Origin: Falsiroseomonas selenitidurans
GTDB lineage: Bacteria; Pseudomonadota; Alphaproteobacteria; Acetobacterales; Acetobacteraceae
Length of the DNA stretch: 64,000 nucleotides
Assembly (NCBI RefSeq): GCF_012103215.1
Contig: NZ_JAAVNE010000005.1
Location: 1-64,000, forward strand
Reading direction: 5' to 3'
Numbering within the stretch: the stretch's first letter is position 1; every line of letters starts with the position of its first letter. Of this stretch, positions 56,345 to 63,436 are shown piece after piece. The notes below the pieces were generated by a model, which did not search any database, was not told the origin of the DNA, and was given only the letters and a program-made list of their open reading frames with translations. A program made the translations under genes and the position numbers.

Positions 56345-57496
56345 ATGCGCCCCCTGCTGATCGGCTCCGAGATCTATCGCGGCTCCACCTACGGACCGAA
56401 GCACCCGCTGGCCATCCCGCGGGTCTCCACCACCCTGGACCTGATCCGCGCCATGGGCTGGCTGGCGCCCGGCCAGTACCGGGACAGCCCGCGCGCCACG
56501 CCGGCCGAACTCTCCCGCTTCCATACGCCGGACTACATCGATGCCCTGATGCAGGCAGAGGCGACCCAGGCGGTGGACCCCGCGCATCGCGCGCGCCACC
56601 GCATCGGCGCCGATGGCAACCCGGTGTACCGCGAGGTCTTCTCCCGCCCCGCCACGGGGGCCGGCGGGGTGATGCTGGCGGCGGAACTGACCCTGGGCGG
56701 CGGGGTGGTGCATGTGCCGGGCGGCGGCACGCATCACGGCCAGCCGGACCGCGCCAGCGGCTTCTGCTACCTGAACGACGCGGTGCTGGGGCTGCTGCGC
56801 TGGCTGGATCTCGGGCTGGACAACATCCTGTACCTGGACATCGACGCGCATCACGGCGACGGCGTGGAGCAGGCCTTTGCGGGCGATGAGCGGGTGTTCA
56901 CCGTCTCCGTCCATGAGGCGGGACGCTGGCCCCATACCGGGCCGGCGGAGAATCGGGCAGGGGGCCACGCCCGCAACCTGCCGGTGCCGGAAGGCTTCAA
57001 CGACAGCGAGATGGATTTCCTGCAGCGCCACGCCGTCCTGCCGATCCTGCGGCAGCGCCGTCCGCAGGCGGTGATGCTGCAATGCGGGGCGGACGCCATT
57101 GCGGAGGACCCGCTCTCGCGCCTCGCGCTCACCAATGCGGCGCATCGCGGCATGGTGCAGGCGCTGATGGGCCTGGTGCCAAGGCTGATCGTGCTGGGCG
57201 GCGGCGGCTACAACCCCTGGTCCGTGGCGCGCTGCTGGGCCGGGGTCTGGGCCACGCTGAACCGCCTGCCGATCCCGCCCCGCCTCCCGCCGGCGGCGGA
57301 GGCCGTGCTGCGCGGCCTGGCCTGGACCCGCAGCGCCGGGCGCAACCCGCCGGAACACTGGTTCACCAGCATCGCCGATGCGCCGAAGCCGGGGCCGGTG
57401 CGGCCGGAGATCCGTGCCCTGGCGGCGCAGACACTGGAGGACCTTCCCGAACCGTCACTCGGCAGCGCCGCGCCGGGTGCTATACTGCCGGCATGA
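56345..57496 (+). CDS. Histone-deacetylase-family (AcuC/HdaH-like) zinc amidohydrolase
   Basis: A 383-residue protein of the arginase/deacetylase fold. Catalytic pieces in order are VHVPGGGTHHGQPDRASGFCYLND (tandem His and the substrate-channel region), LDIDAHHGDGVEQAF (zinc Asp and His), VSVHEAGRWPHTGP, LQCGADAIAEDPLSRL (second zinc Asp) and LGGGGYNPWSVARCW. It would remove acetyl or similar acyl groups from small amines or lysines. It lies 26 bases after mntP and overlaps the DUF192 gene by four bases. Confidence 0.9.
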   Translation: MRPLLIGSEIYRGSTYGPKHPLAIPRVSTTLDLIRAMGWLAPGQYRDSPRATPAELSRFHTPDYIDALMQAEATQAVDPAHRARHRIGADGNPVYREVFSRPATGAGGVMLAAELTLGGGVVHVPGGGTHHGQPDRASGFCYLNDAVLGLLRWLDLGLDNILYLDIDAHHGDGVEQAFAGDERVFTVSVHEAGRWPHTGPAENRAGGHARNLPVPEGFNDSEMDFLQRHAVLPILRQRRPQAVMLQCGADAIAEDPLSRLALTNAAHRGMVQALMGLVPRLIVLGGGGYNPWSVARCWAGVWATLNRLPIPPRLPPAAEAVLRGLAWTRSAGRNPPEHWFTSIADAPKPGPVRPEIRALAAQTLEDLPEPSLGSAAPGAILPA

Positions 57497-57975
57497 TCAC
57501 ACGCCGCCCCCTTTTCGCCGCCCTCGGCCTGCTGTTCGCCTCCGCCGCCCGCGCCCAGCCGGGGGTCGACCGCCCGCAGCCGCGGCTGCCGACCGAGCGG
57601 CTGGTGATCGTCGGGCGCGACGGCACCCGCCATGAGTTCCAGGTGGAAATGGCGGTCAGCCCGGACCACCAGATGATCGGCCTGATGTTCCGCCCGACCG
57701 TCGCGGCGCAGGAGGGCATGCTGTTCGACTGGGGCAGCCCGCGGGAGAGCAGCATGTGGATGCGCAACACCATCGCGCCGCTGGACATGGTCTTCATCGC
57801 CGCCGATGGCCGCATCCACCGCATCGCGGAGCGCACGGTGCCCTACAGCCTGACCCCGGTCGACAGCCGCGGCCCGGTGCGCGCCACGCTGGAGTTGCAG
57901 GCCGGCATCACGGAGAGGCTGGACATCCGCGTCGGCGACCGCGTGCTGCACCCGATCTTCGGCACCGCACCCTGA
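57493..57975 (+). CDS. DUF192 domain-containing exported protein
   Basis: A 160-residue protein with an N-terminal signal (RRPLFAALGLLFASAARAQ, residues 4-22; Tat-like RR). The DUF192 core has VEMAVSPDHQMIGLMFRPTVAAQEGMLFDW (split) and SMWMRNTIAPLDMVFI, with LELQAGITERLDIRVGDRV at the end, the complete family pattern. Function of the family is unknown. It begins on an ATGA overlap with the deacetylase-family gene. A hairpin at 58000-58017 follows. Confidence 0.92.
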   Translation: MITRRPLFAALGLLFASAARAQPGVDRPQPRLPTERLVIVGRDGTRHEFQVEMAVSPDHQMIGLMFRPTVAAQEGMLFDWGSPRESSMWMRNTIAPLDMVFIAADGRIHRIAERTVPYSLTPVDSRGPVRATLELQAGITERLDIRVGDRVLHPIFGTAP

Positions 57976-57999
57976 ACCCGGTGGGGCGCTCGCTTGCCG

Positions 58000-58017
58000 A
58001 GGCGCCGCCCGGCGCCT
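58000..58017 (+). terminator. Short GC hairpin after the DUF192 gene
   Basis: The perfect 7-bp arms AGGCGCC and GGCGCCT enclose the loop GCCC and are followed by AGTTTCCC. The T-run is short, so termination strength is uncertain. It lies 13 bases before tRNA-Pro. Confidence 0.45.
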
Positions 58018-58030
58018 AGTTTCCCGCCGA

Positions 58031-58104
58031 CGGGGTGTGGCGCAGCCTGGTAGCGCGCCTGTTTTGGGTACAGGAGGCCGTGGGTTCGAATCCCGCCGCC
58101 CCGA
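58031..58104 (+). tRNA. tRNA-Pro (anticodon UGG), island integration site
   Basis: A cloverleaf with acceptor CGGGGTG (58031-58037) pairing with CGCCCCG (58097-58103). The anticodon stem CCTGT/ACAGG encloses the loop TTTGGGT, with anticodon TGG. The T arm contains GGTTCGAATCC. CCA is not encoded (the next bases are TCC), unlike tRNA-Lys earlier in the window. An integrase gene begins 175 bases downstream, so the 3' half is the probable attachment core (attL). Confidence 0.96.
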
Positions 58105-58199
58105 TCCTTTTCCCCCTCTAAAGCACTGAATTTATTAGTAGTGACTTGCCGGGTCCGGTCGGGTTGAATCGCCGTTTCCGGGCACGAGTTGCCCCCTGC

Positions 58200-58230
58200 T
58201 GGTAGCCCGGTGGTAGCCCGGTGGTAGCCG
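58200..58230 (+). repeat. Three 11-bp direct repeats upstream of the integrase gene
   Basis: TGGTAGCCCGG occurs at 58200-58210 and 58211-58221, followed by a partial third copy TGGTAGCCG at 58222-58230. The 11-bp spacing is about one helical turn, so a protein could bind in register. Lying between the attachment tRNA and the integrase start, they are candidate arm-type sites for integrase or excisionase. That is inference from position. Confidence 0.7.
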
Positions 58231-58278
58231 AATCGCCCACGCGCTAGCTTCGGAAACCGGCTCGAGGCGGAGGCAACG

Positions 58279-59667
58279 GTGCGAATCGGCAAGCGATCCC
58301 TGGATGAACTCGCCAGGCGATGGGAAAAGGCTGCCGGAAACGGGGCCCCCATCGTCCGGGAGGTCCACTGGGACGACGAGCTGCGCGGCTTCGGGGTGCG
58401 CCGCCAGAACGACCGGTCCGTCTCCTTCGTCCTGAAATACCGGGTGAAGGGCGACCCCCGGCAGCGATTCCTCACCCTCGGCGAATGGCCCTCGGTCCAT
58501 CCCGATTCGGCCCGCGAGGCGGCCCGCCAGGTCAAGGAGGCCGCGGCCCTCGGCCGGGACCTCGTCGCCGAACGCGAGGTGGTCGCGGCGCGCCTCGCCG
58601 CCGAGGCGGCCGAGCTGCGCCGCCGCGCGATTCCGATCACCGAGATCCTCAACGCCTGGCGCGCAACCCTCGAAGCCGAGCGGGACCGCAAGGCGGCAGC
58701 CGGCATCTCGGTGGTCAATGAGCGCGAGCTGCTGCGGCTCGAGGCGCGCCATCTCCGACCCTTCGTCGCCGGCGCCACGGTCGGCAGCTTCGACCCGGAT
58801 AGCCTGCAGGCCCTCCTGGACCGCCAGACCGGGCATTCGGCCGCCCTGAACCTCCGCACCCTCATCGGTCGCATGGCCCGCTTCGCGCGCTCCTGGCTGC
58901 TGGAGCGTGGCATCACCGTCGACTGGCAGCGCCGCTACACGGTGGCCCAGGCCAAGCCGCCCGGCCGCGACCATCGCTACAGCCTGGAGGAGGCGGCGCG
59001 TCTCTGGATTGCCGCCGGCACGCTCGGCCGGCGCGGCGCGCTGGTCCGCTTCCTGCTGCTGACCGCCGGCCGGCGGACGGAGTGTGCGGGGCTGCGGTGG
59101 TCGCAGATCATCTTCGAGCACCCGACGCTCGGCAGCCACTACGAGCTGCAGGCGGCGCTCGTGAAGCACAAGCGGACCACCCGCGTGCCGCTCTCCGCCC
59201 CCGCCGTGGCCCTGCTGCGCTGGCTGCCGCCGCGGGAGACCAGGCGGGCAGGGGAGACGGATCTGGTGTTCGCCGGCCGCGGCAACCGCCCGGTCGGCGG
59301 ATGGACCGATGTCCGCCGCGCCTTGCTGCGGGCCGCCCGGGTGCCGGACGGCACCTTGCACGACATCCGCCGGACGGTGGTCTCCACCCTCGGCGACCAT
59401 GGGTGGGAGCCGGCCGTGGTGGACCGCCTGCTCAACCACGCCGGCTCGGCAACCATGTCCGGCGTGATGGCGGTCTATCAGCGGTCGGAGCTCTGGGATC
59501 AGCAGCGCCGGGCGCTGGATGCGTGGACCGACCTGCTGATGAACGAGGTTGCGAAGGCCAGCAGGAAGGAACCGGGCCCCGGCAGCTGGGGCTTCACGGA
59601 GCCGTTCCAGGATGCGCAGATCAGCCGCCCGCGTCGGCCTCGACGCGCCCTTTCGGCTGCAGCCTGA
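58279..59667 (+). CDS. Tyrosine recombinase (island integrase)
   Basis: A 462-residue integrase starting at GTG 58279 with GGCGGAGG upstream. The N-terminal part is a P4/DUF4102-like arm-binding domain (GFGVRRQNDRSVSFVLKYRV and FLTLGEWPSVHPDSAREAA), followed by a core-binding domain (about 120-215). Catalytic residues in order are Arg265 (AGRRTE), Lys in VKHKRTTRVPL (297-299), His361-x-x-Arg364 (LHDIRR), His387 (LLNHAG) and Tyr400 (AVYQRSE). All look intact, so the enzyme should be active. It reads away from the tRNA-Pro attachment site. Its 3' end overlaps the convergent AlpA-like gene by 47 bases. Confidence 0.95.
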   Translation: MRIGKRSLDELARRWEKAAGNGAPIVREVHWDDELRGFGVRRQNDRSVSFVLKYRVKGDPRQRFLTLGEWPSVHPDSAREAARQVKEAAALGRDLVAEREVVAARLAAEAAELRRRAIPITEILNAWRATLEAERDRKAAAGISVVNERELLRLEARHLRPFVAGATVGSFDPDSLQALLDRQTGHSAALNLRTLIGRMARFARSWLLERGITVDWQRRYTVAQAKPPGRDHRYSLEEAARLWIAAGTLGRRGALVRFLLLTAGRRTECAGLRWSQIIFEHPTLGSHYELQAALVKHKRTTRVPLSAPAVALLRWLPPRETRRAGETDLVFAGRGNRPVGGWTDVRRALLRAARVPDGTLHDIRRTVVSTLGDHGWEPAVVDRLLNHAGSATMSGVMAVYQRSELWDQQRRALDAWTDLLMNEVAKASRKEPGPGSWGFTEPFQDAQISRPRRPRRALSAAA

Positions 59668-59893
59668 TGACGGCCTGCCCGCGGCAGCGCGTCACCGGCA
59701 CCACGGCATCGGCGAGCCAGGCGGCCAAGTCCGTCTCTCGATAGTAAACATACTTTCCCATCCGGCTATAGGGCGGCCCCTTGCCCCCATTCGCCAGGTC
59801 GCGCAGGTGGACCGCGGTGATGTGCCGGAAGCCCCGCCCTTCGCACCAGGCTGCGGCGGCCTTGCGGTCGAGCCACCGGACGTTATTGGCCAT
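59621..59893 (-). CDS. AlpA/excisionase-like helix-turn-helix protein
   Basis: A 90-residue protein. WLDRKAAAAWCEGRGF (residues 7-22) and the later KGPPYSRMGKYVYYRETDLAAWL (38-60, split) resemble AlpA/Xis-type winged helix proteins, where a helix-turn-helix is followed by a 'Y...G..V.Y...DL..WL' strand-helix unit. It probably controls the integrase, excision or the adjacent operon. It is convergent with the integrase, overlapping its 3' end, and is read in the same direction as the island operon, whose last gene ends 56 bases upstream. Confidence 0.8.
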   Translation of the reverse strand: MANNVRWLDRKAAAAWCEGRGFRHITAVHLRDLANGGKGPPYSRMGKYVYYRETDLAAWLADAVVPVTRCRGQAVIRLQPKGRVEADAGG

Positions 59894-59949
59894 GCTTCAG
59901 GGCCTCCCCATGGTGCCGGCGGAGCCGGCCGGTGTGGTGTCCATCTCGG

Positions 59950-60816
59950 TCATGCCGCGCTCCGCAGCGCCTGGGTGATGTCCGCCAGCTGGTCGCGCAG
60001 CCATTTCGGCTGGCGCGCCAGGCCGTTCAGCCGGTTCAGCGCCTCCCGGGCGGTGTCGCGGGCGCGGGCGGCCTCGGGCACCGTCTCGCCGATCGGCCAC
60101 GGCGCCAGGCGCCCGTCACCGCAGGCCCGGTCGATCACCCGCCGGCACCGCTGCACCGCCGGCCAGCGTTGCGGCATCTCGGCGAGCATCGGTTCCGCGG
60201 CCGCCGCGATGCACATCAGCCTGGCCAGGTCGCAGGCGGACCCGTCCGCGGGGGCTTTGCGCTGCGCCAGCCGCGCCTCCGCCTCCGCCCGCGTCACAAC
60301 GGCGCTGCGGTTCTCGCGGTGCCGATTGGCGGTGGCATAGACGAAGATCCAGTCGGCTTCGTCCTGGTCGCGCGGCGGCGCGCTGACCAGGATCTGCGGG
60401 CCGCTCTCGTGCTCGATCCGCCGATAGTCGTCGCCCCGGTGGACCACATGTGCCAGCAGCATGCTGCAATTGACGGTGCGGACGATGGCGCCCGTCATGC
60501 CCCGGCTGAGCACGCGGAGCGTCAGCCGGCCGCCCGCGGCCGGCTCGATGGTGGCTTCCATCCAGTCGAGCGTCAGGCCGAGCAGCGCGGCTTCCACGGC
60601 AACCGCGGCGACGGCCTGCGGATCCTCCTCGAAAAGCCAGGGTGCGCGGTACTGCGCGCGGTGTTCGACCTCCCGCACGAACTCTCGCGGGCGGGGCTGG
60701 TCGGGCAGCAGATGGGCGACCCGACCGACCTGATCGGTCAGCGCCGCCAGCAGCGCCTGGCGCTTGCGCGGCTGGATGATCGGGGTGGGTGGGAACAGCG
60801 GATCCTGGAGGCTCAT
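59950..60816 (-). CDS. RecT-like ssDNA-annealing protein candidate
   Basis: A 288-residue protein from ATG 60816. No strong motif, but residues about 65-175 follow the RecT layout: VAAVAVEAALLGLTLD (RecT 'ALMxAAxLGLEP'), a strand-rich segment, RVLSRGMTGAIVRT (like 'GYRGMIDLARRSG'), AHVVHRGDDYRRIEHESG (like 'AxVVxxGDxFxYxxG') and a final IFVYATANR strand. The last 100 residues are a helical extension ending WLRDQLADITQALRSAA. This is a pattern match by eye. If right, it is a divergent island-borne annealase without an adjacent exonuclease. It overlaps the MarR-like gene by four bases. Confidence 0.6.
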   Translation of the reverse strand: MSLQDPLFPPTPIIQPRKRQALLAALTDQVGRVAHLLPDQPRPREFVREVEHRAQYRAPWLFEEDPQAVAAVAVEAALLGLTLDWMEATIEPAAGGRLTLRVLSRGMTGAIVRTVNCSMLLAHVVHRGDDYRRIEHESGPQILVSAPPRDQDEADWIFVYATANRHRENRSAVVTRAEAEARLAQRKAPADGSACDLARLMCIAAAAEPMLAEMPQRWPAVQRCRRVIDRACGDGRLAPWPIGETVPEAARARDTAREALNRLNGLARQPKWLRDQLADITQALRSAA

Positions 60817-61187
60817 GCCGCACCCCCCGTCGGTGCAGCCGGCGGCTGCGGCGCCAAGGCCGCGCAGATCTCCGCCAGCCGCTGCTCCCCGCCCGGTGTG
60901 GCGGAGATGGTGACCTGGCGCAGGTCGGAGCGGCTGGTGCGGCGCTGCACCAGGCCGAGCGCCGCCAGCCGGTCGGTGGCGCGGGTGATGGAGGGTTTGT
61001 TCACCCGCATCGCCTCCGCCATGTCCTTCACGGTGCGCAGGCGCTCCGGGCCGGTGGCGGCCAGGACCAGCACGGCAAGTTCGCGAAAGGACAAGCTGCG
61101 ATCCGGGGTCAGCAGCCCGGTGTCGCGCAGCCGCCGGACCAGCCCGGCGCGGGCGGCGGCGTCCTCGGGCAGGGCCATCGGCGTCAT
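60813..61187 (-). CDS. MarR-family transcriptional regulator
   Basis: A 124-residue protein from ATG 61187. The winged helix-turn-helix is clear: FRELAVLVLAATGPERL, then VKDMAEAMRVNKPSITRATDRLAALGLVQRRTSRSDLRQVTISATP (split). This is the MarR layout of recognition helix followed by a basic wing with the DLR tip. It likely controls the island operon in which it is embedded, by ATGA overlaps on both sides. The ligand is unknown. It lacks the long N-terminal dimerisation helix seen in larger MarR proteins. Confidence 0.85.
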   Translation of the reverse strand: MTPMALPEDAAARAGLVRRLRDTGLLTPDRSLSFRELAVLVLAATGPERLRTVKDMAEAMRVNKPSITRATDRLAALGLVQRRTSRSDLRQVTISATPGGEQRLAEICAALAPQPPAAPTGGAA

Positions 61188-61636
61188 GCGGCGTTCCGGT
61201 CCGCACGGCGCTGCGGTGGCAGGGCCGGCGCAGGGCCAGCCAGTTCGGCCAGCAACGCCTCGCCCAGCCGCCAGACGGCATCGCTGGTGGCGCTGTCCGG
61301 GCCCAGCAGGCGGTCGGACAGGTCGAAGGCCTGGCGCGCAAGGGCAGCCACGCGCCGGCGCAGGCATGGCTCCGTCTCCGGCACCGCCGGCAGCGCCTGC
61401 AGCAGCCGCGCCGCCTCCGACTGCCGCACCAGCACATCGCTGCGCGCTTCCAGCTGCGCCTGCCGCAGATGCTGCGGCATCCAGCTGCCGAGCCCACGAC
61501 CACGCCCGAGATAGACGGCGAAAGTGACGACGTCACGCGGCACCGTGCCGCCGCCGGGCAGCCGCGCCGCCCAGGTGAGATAGGCGCGAGCGATGTCGAG
61601 GAAGGCGCCATCCGCGGCGCGGCTGGCGTCAGGCAT
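61184..61636 (-). CDS. Hypothetical island protein, alpha-helical
   Basis: A 150-residue protein from ATG 61636, rich in Ala, Leu and Arg, with helices such as FLDIARAYLTWAARLPGG and QHLRQAQLEARSDVLVRQSEAARLLQAL (split). No signal peptide, membrane helix, cysteine motif or known domain was seen. It overlaps the start of the MarR-like gene by four bases, and its own start overlaps the end of the next upstream small gene by eight bases. Position suggests a structural or regulatory role in the mobile element. Function unknown. Confidence 0.75.
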   Translation of the reverse strand: MPDASRAADGAFLDIARAYLTWAARLPGGGTVPRDVVTFAVYLGRGRGLGSWMPQHLRQAQLEARSDVLVRQSEAARLLQALPAVPETEPCLRRRVAALARQAFDLSDRLLGPDSATSDAVWRLGEALLAELAGPAPALPPQRRADRNAA

Positions 61637-61793
61637 CGACGGTCTCCTCCAGGATCCTGAAGCTGTGTGTCGGGTGCCGGTACTGCTGGTCGCGCGCGAA
61701 GGTCAGGACCGCCGGCCGGCCGATGCCGGCGAAGACGTCGCGCGCCACCTCCGCACCGCGGCCGTCGCGCCAGATGACGATGTAGCGGGTCAT
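61629..61793 (-). CDS. 54-residue island protein
   Basis: A small frame from ATG 61793 to TGA 61629-61631. The protein begins MTRYIVIWRDGRGAEVARDVF and ends RILEETVDA, with a strand-helix pattern and a DQQYRHP segment. Its stop overlaps the following gene by eight bases, and its ATG overlaps the previous gene's stop as ATGA, the same packing as its neighbours. That packing is the main support for a real gene. No family recognised. Confidence 0.75.
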   Translation of the reverse strand: MTRYIVIWRDGRGAEVARDVFAGIGRPAVLTFARDQQYRHPTHSFRILEETVDA

Positions 61794-62227
61794 GCCGCGC
61801 GTTCCTGCGCCGGTGCCACGCCATCGGCGGCGGTCAGCAGATCCTCGATCTGCCGGGCGACGGTGGCATTGGCCTCGGCCTTGGCATGGTCGGGCTTGGC
61901 GCGGTGGTGGCGTTCATAGGCGCGGAAGGTGGCCGCGGCGCGGCGCAACGCCGCCAGCATGGCTGGCGCCAGGGCCATGGCGCGGGCGAAGGCCGCGGCC
62001 TGCTGCCGCGCCTCGCCGGCGCTACTGGTTGTCGGCAGGCCCCACACCTCCGCCACGCGCAGCGAGGTGCCGGCGAGGTAGACGGAGCGGCCATCGGCCT
62101 CCCACCGCATGTCGTCCGGGATCAGGTGGCCGGGCGTGGCATCGGGCGGGGTGCGCTCCTCCATGAGGGCGCGCGGCGTCTCGGGTGATGCCAGGCGCCG
62201 GGCAAGGCCGGGCGGGAAGGGGCGCAT
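61790..62227 (-). CDS. Hypothetical island protein
   Basis: A 145-residue protein from ATG 62227, chosen because it makes a four-base overlap with the acyl carrier protein gene; GTG 62230 is one codon earlier. The first half has a small beta region (MRWEADGRSVYLAGTSLRVAEVWG), and the second is a long helical stretch (ARQQAAAFARAMALAPAMLAALRRAAATF, split) ending in a charged region. No domain recognised. It could work with the ACP encoded immediately before it, but nothing in the sequence shows this. Confidence 0.75.
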   Translation of the reverse strand: MRPFPPGLARRLASPETPRALMEERTPPDATPGHLIPDDMRWEADGRSVYLAGTSLRVAEVWGLPTTSSAGEARQQAAAFARAMALAPAMLAALRRAAATFRAYERHHRAKPDHAKAEANATVARQIEDLLTAADGVAPAQERAA

Positions 62228-62514
62228 CACGCGGCCTCCGCCGGCGCGGCGCTGGTGCGGGCGACCAGGGCGGCGATGTCCTGCACGGTGGTGCAGGCAT
62301 CGGCCTCCTCGTCGGTGATCTCGACGCCGAAGGTCTCCTCGACGGCTATCACCAGCTCGATGCGGTCGAGGCTGTCAGCGCCGAGATCCTTGGCGAGCCG
62401 GGCCTGCGGCGTGACCGCCCTGGCGTCGGCGCCGAGGTGCTCGACGATGAGCATGGTGACGCGGCTGAGGATGGAGTCCGGGCGCGGCGCAGGGGCCGCG
62501 TTGGGCGTCGTCAT
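62227..62514 (-). CDS. Acyl carrier protein encoded in the genomic island
   Basis: A 95-residue ACP. The phosphopantetheine site is LGADSLDRIELVIAVEETF (DSL; Ser near residue 48), followed by GVEITDEEADACTTVQDIAALV, the canonical helix II to IV region. The N-terminus has a 14-residue Pro/Ala extension. It carries acyl chains as thioesters once modified by a PPTase. No ketosynthase, acyltransferase or other fatty acid gene is nearby: it is the first gene of a mobile-element operon. Its partner could be a host enzyme or an island gene outside the window. Confidence 0.93.
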   Translation of the reverse strand: MTTPNAAPAPRPDSILSRVTMLIVEHLGADARAVTPQARLAKDLGADSLDRIELVIAVEETFGVEITDEEADACTTVQDIAALVARTSAAPAEAA

Positions 62515-62567
62515 GGGCGGGTTCTCCCTGGCGGGGCTTGGGCGCGATGGGCAGGGGATGGCGCGCG

Positions 62568-62864
62568 CTAGGCGGCGAACTCGCCGCGCTTGAAGTAGGC
62601 GTCGGTGACGCTGGCGAGGCGGCTGTTCCAGTGCGCCAGGGTTTCGGCCCTGGCCCAGAGGAAGGCCTCCGGATCGGCGCCGAAGTGGTCGTCGCTCATC
62701 TGCTGGAGTTCGGCGACCATGGCATCGAAGCGCGCCTTCTGGGCGAGGAAGGCGGCGAGGCTGGCCTGCTGGCTTCGGGCGGCGCGTGTCGGGGCGGCGC
62801 GCGGTGTCAGCCGGGCGAGGTTGTCGCCCGGGTGCCGACGGGTGAGACCAGGTGCGCTACACAC
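62568..62864 (-). CDS. Hypothetical island protein, possibly N-terminally altered by an insertion
   Basis: A 98-residue reading from GTG 62864 (GGAG ten bases upstream). The last 75 residues look like real protein: SLAAFLAQKARFDAMVAELQQMSDDHFGADPEAFLW (split) and ETLAHWNSRLASVTDAYFKRGEF. The N-terminal 25 residues are Arg/Pro-rich and border the insertion-sequence remnant that begins at about 62868, so the original start may be lost. An upstream ATG in the same frame lies inside that foreign sequence. No family recognised. It lies 53 bases upstream of the ACP gene. Confidence 0.55.
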   Translation of the reverse strand: MCSAPGLTRRHPGDNLARLTPRAAPTRAARSQQASLAAFLAQKARFDAMVAELQQMSDDHFGADPEAFLWARAETLAHWNSRLASVTDAYFKRGEFAA

Positions 62865-62867
62865 GGG

Positions 62868-63396
62868 GAGATGTCTCCTGTTGATGGGGGAAACATCACC
62901 CATTACGCTGTTGCGCGCAAGGGGAACCATCTCCCAGTGCTCAGCAACTTGCGCCGACCGGCACTTCGGCCATGCGACAACCAGGGCGGCCACAAGGCCG
63001 ATGCCATCAACTTCATCCGCGAGACTGTGGCGTCCGGCTCAGTGGTGCACGCGGACAAAGCGGCCGGCTTGGACAAGCTGCACGCCTTCTACGAAGCGAA
63101 GCGGATCAACCAGCCTGTGGCTTACAGCCTCAACGGCGCGTGCACCAACCAAGCCGAAAGCTTCCTCTCCCGCCTGCGCAGCGCGGAGTGGGGCCAGCAC
63201 CGTCACATCAGCGGGCAAGTACCTTGCCGCCTACGCTGTCGAGATGGCGTGGCGCGAAGGTAACCGCCGCCGCTCGAATGGCGCGCTGCATGGCTTGGCA
63301 GCAGCCGCGGCTCTCGCGCATCCGGTGTCGCGGGTATGGGCCGGCTACTGGCAGCGGTAGGGCCGATTTGGTAACACTACCTCCACAGAATCTGCC
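62868..63396 (+). mobile_element. Remnant of an IS1595-like insertion sequence
   Basis: The segment carries the C-terminal part of an IS1595/ISXO2-type transposase but no N-terminal zinc-finger part, so it is truncated on the left. On the left, 62868-62934 has an imperfect inverted repeat pair (GGGGAGATG... and ...CATCTCCC), possibly from another element. On the right, 63361-63396 is an imperfect palindrome (GGCCGATT / AATCTGCC) that may be a terminal repeat. Boundaries are approximate. Confidence 0.65.
62977..63360 (+). pseudogene. IS1595-family transposase, truncated and frameshifted
   Basis: Two frames together give the C-terminal third of a transposase. The first (to about 63213) reads HKADAINFIRETVASG, VVHADKAAGLDKLHAFYEAK, NQPVAYSLNGACTNQAESFLSRLR and GQHRHISG. 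The second (from about 63217) reads KYLAAYAVEMAWREGNRRRSNGAL and ends VSRVWAGYWQR at the stop 63358-63360. Asp of VVHAD and the NxAESFxSR region are catalytic-domain hallmarks. One extra G at 63212-63216 explains the shift. Without an N-terminus and with the shift, it cannot be active. Confidence 0.8.
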
Positions 63397-63436
63397 ACAA
63401 CGGCACACGAGAGTGCGCTGATATGGGGAATGCGCG

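Noticed and set aside
62868..62934. Second insertion sequence (IS481-like) end
   Set aside because: Imperfect inverted repeats are visible, but no transposase of that family and no clear terminal repeat pair could be supported.
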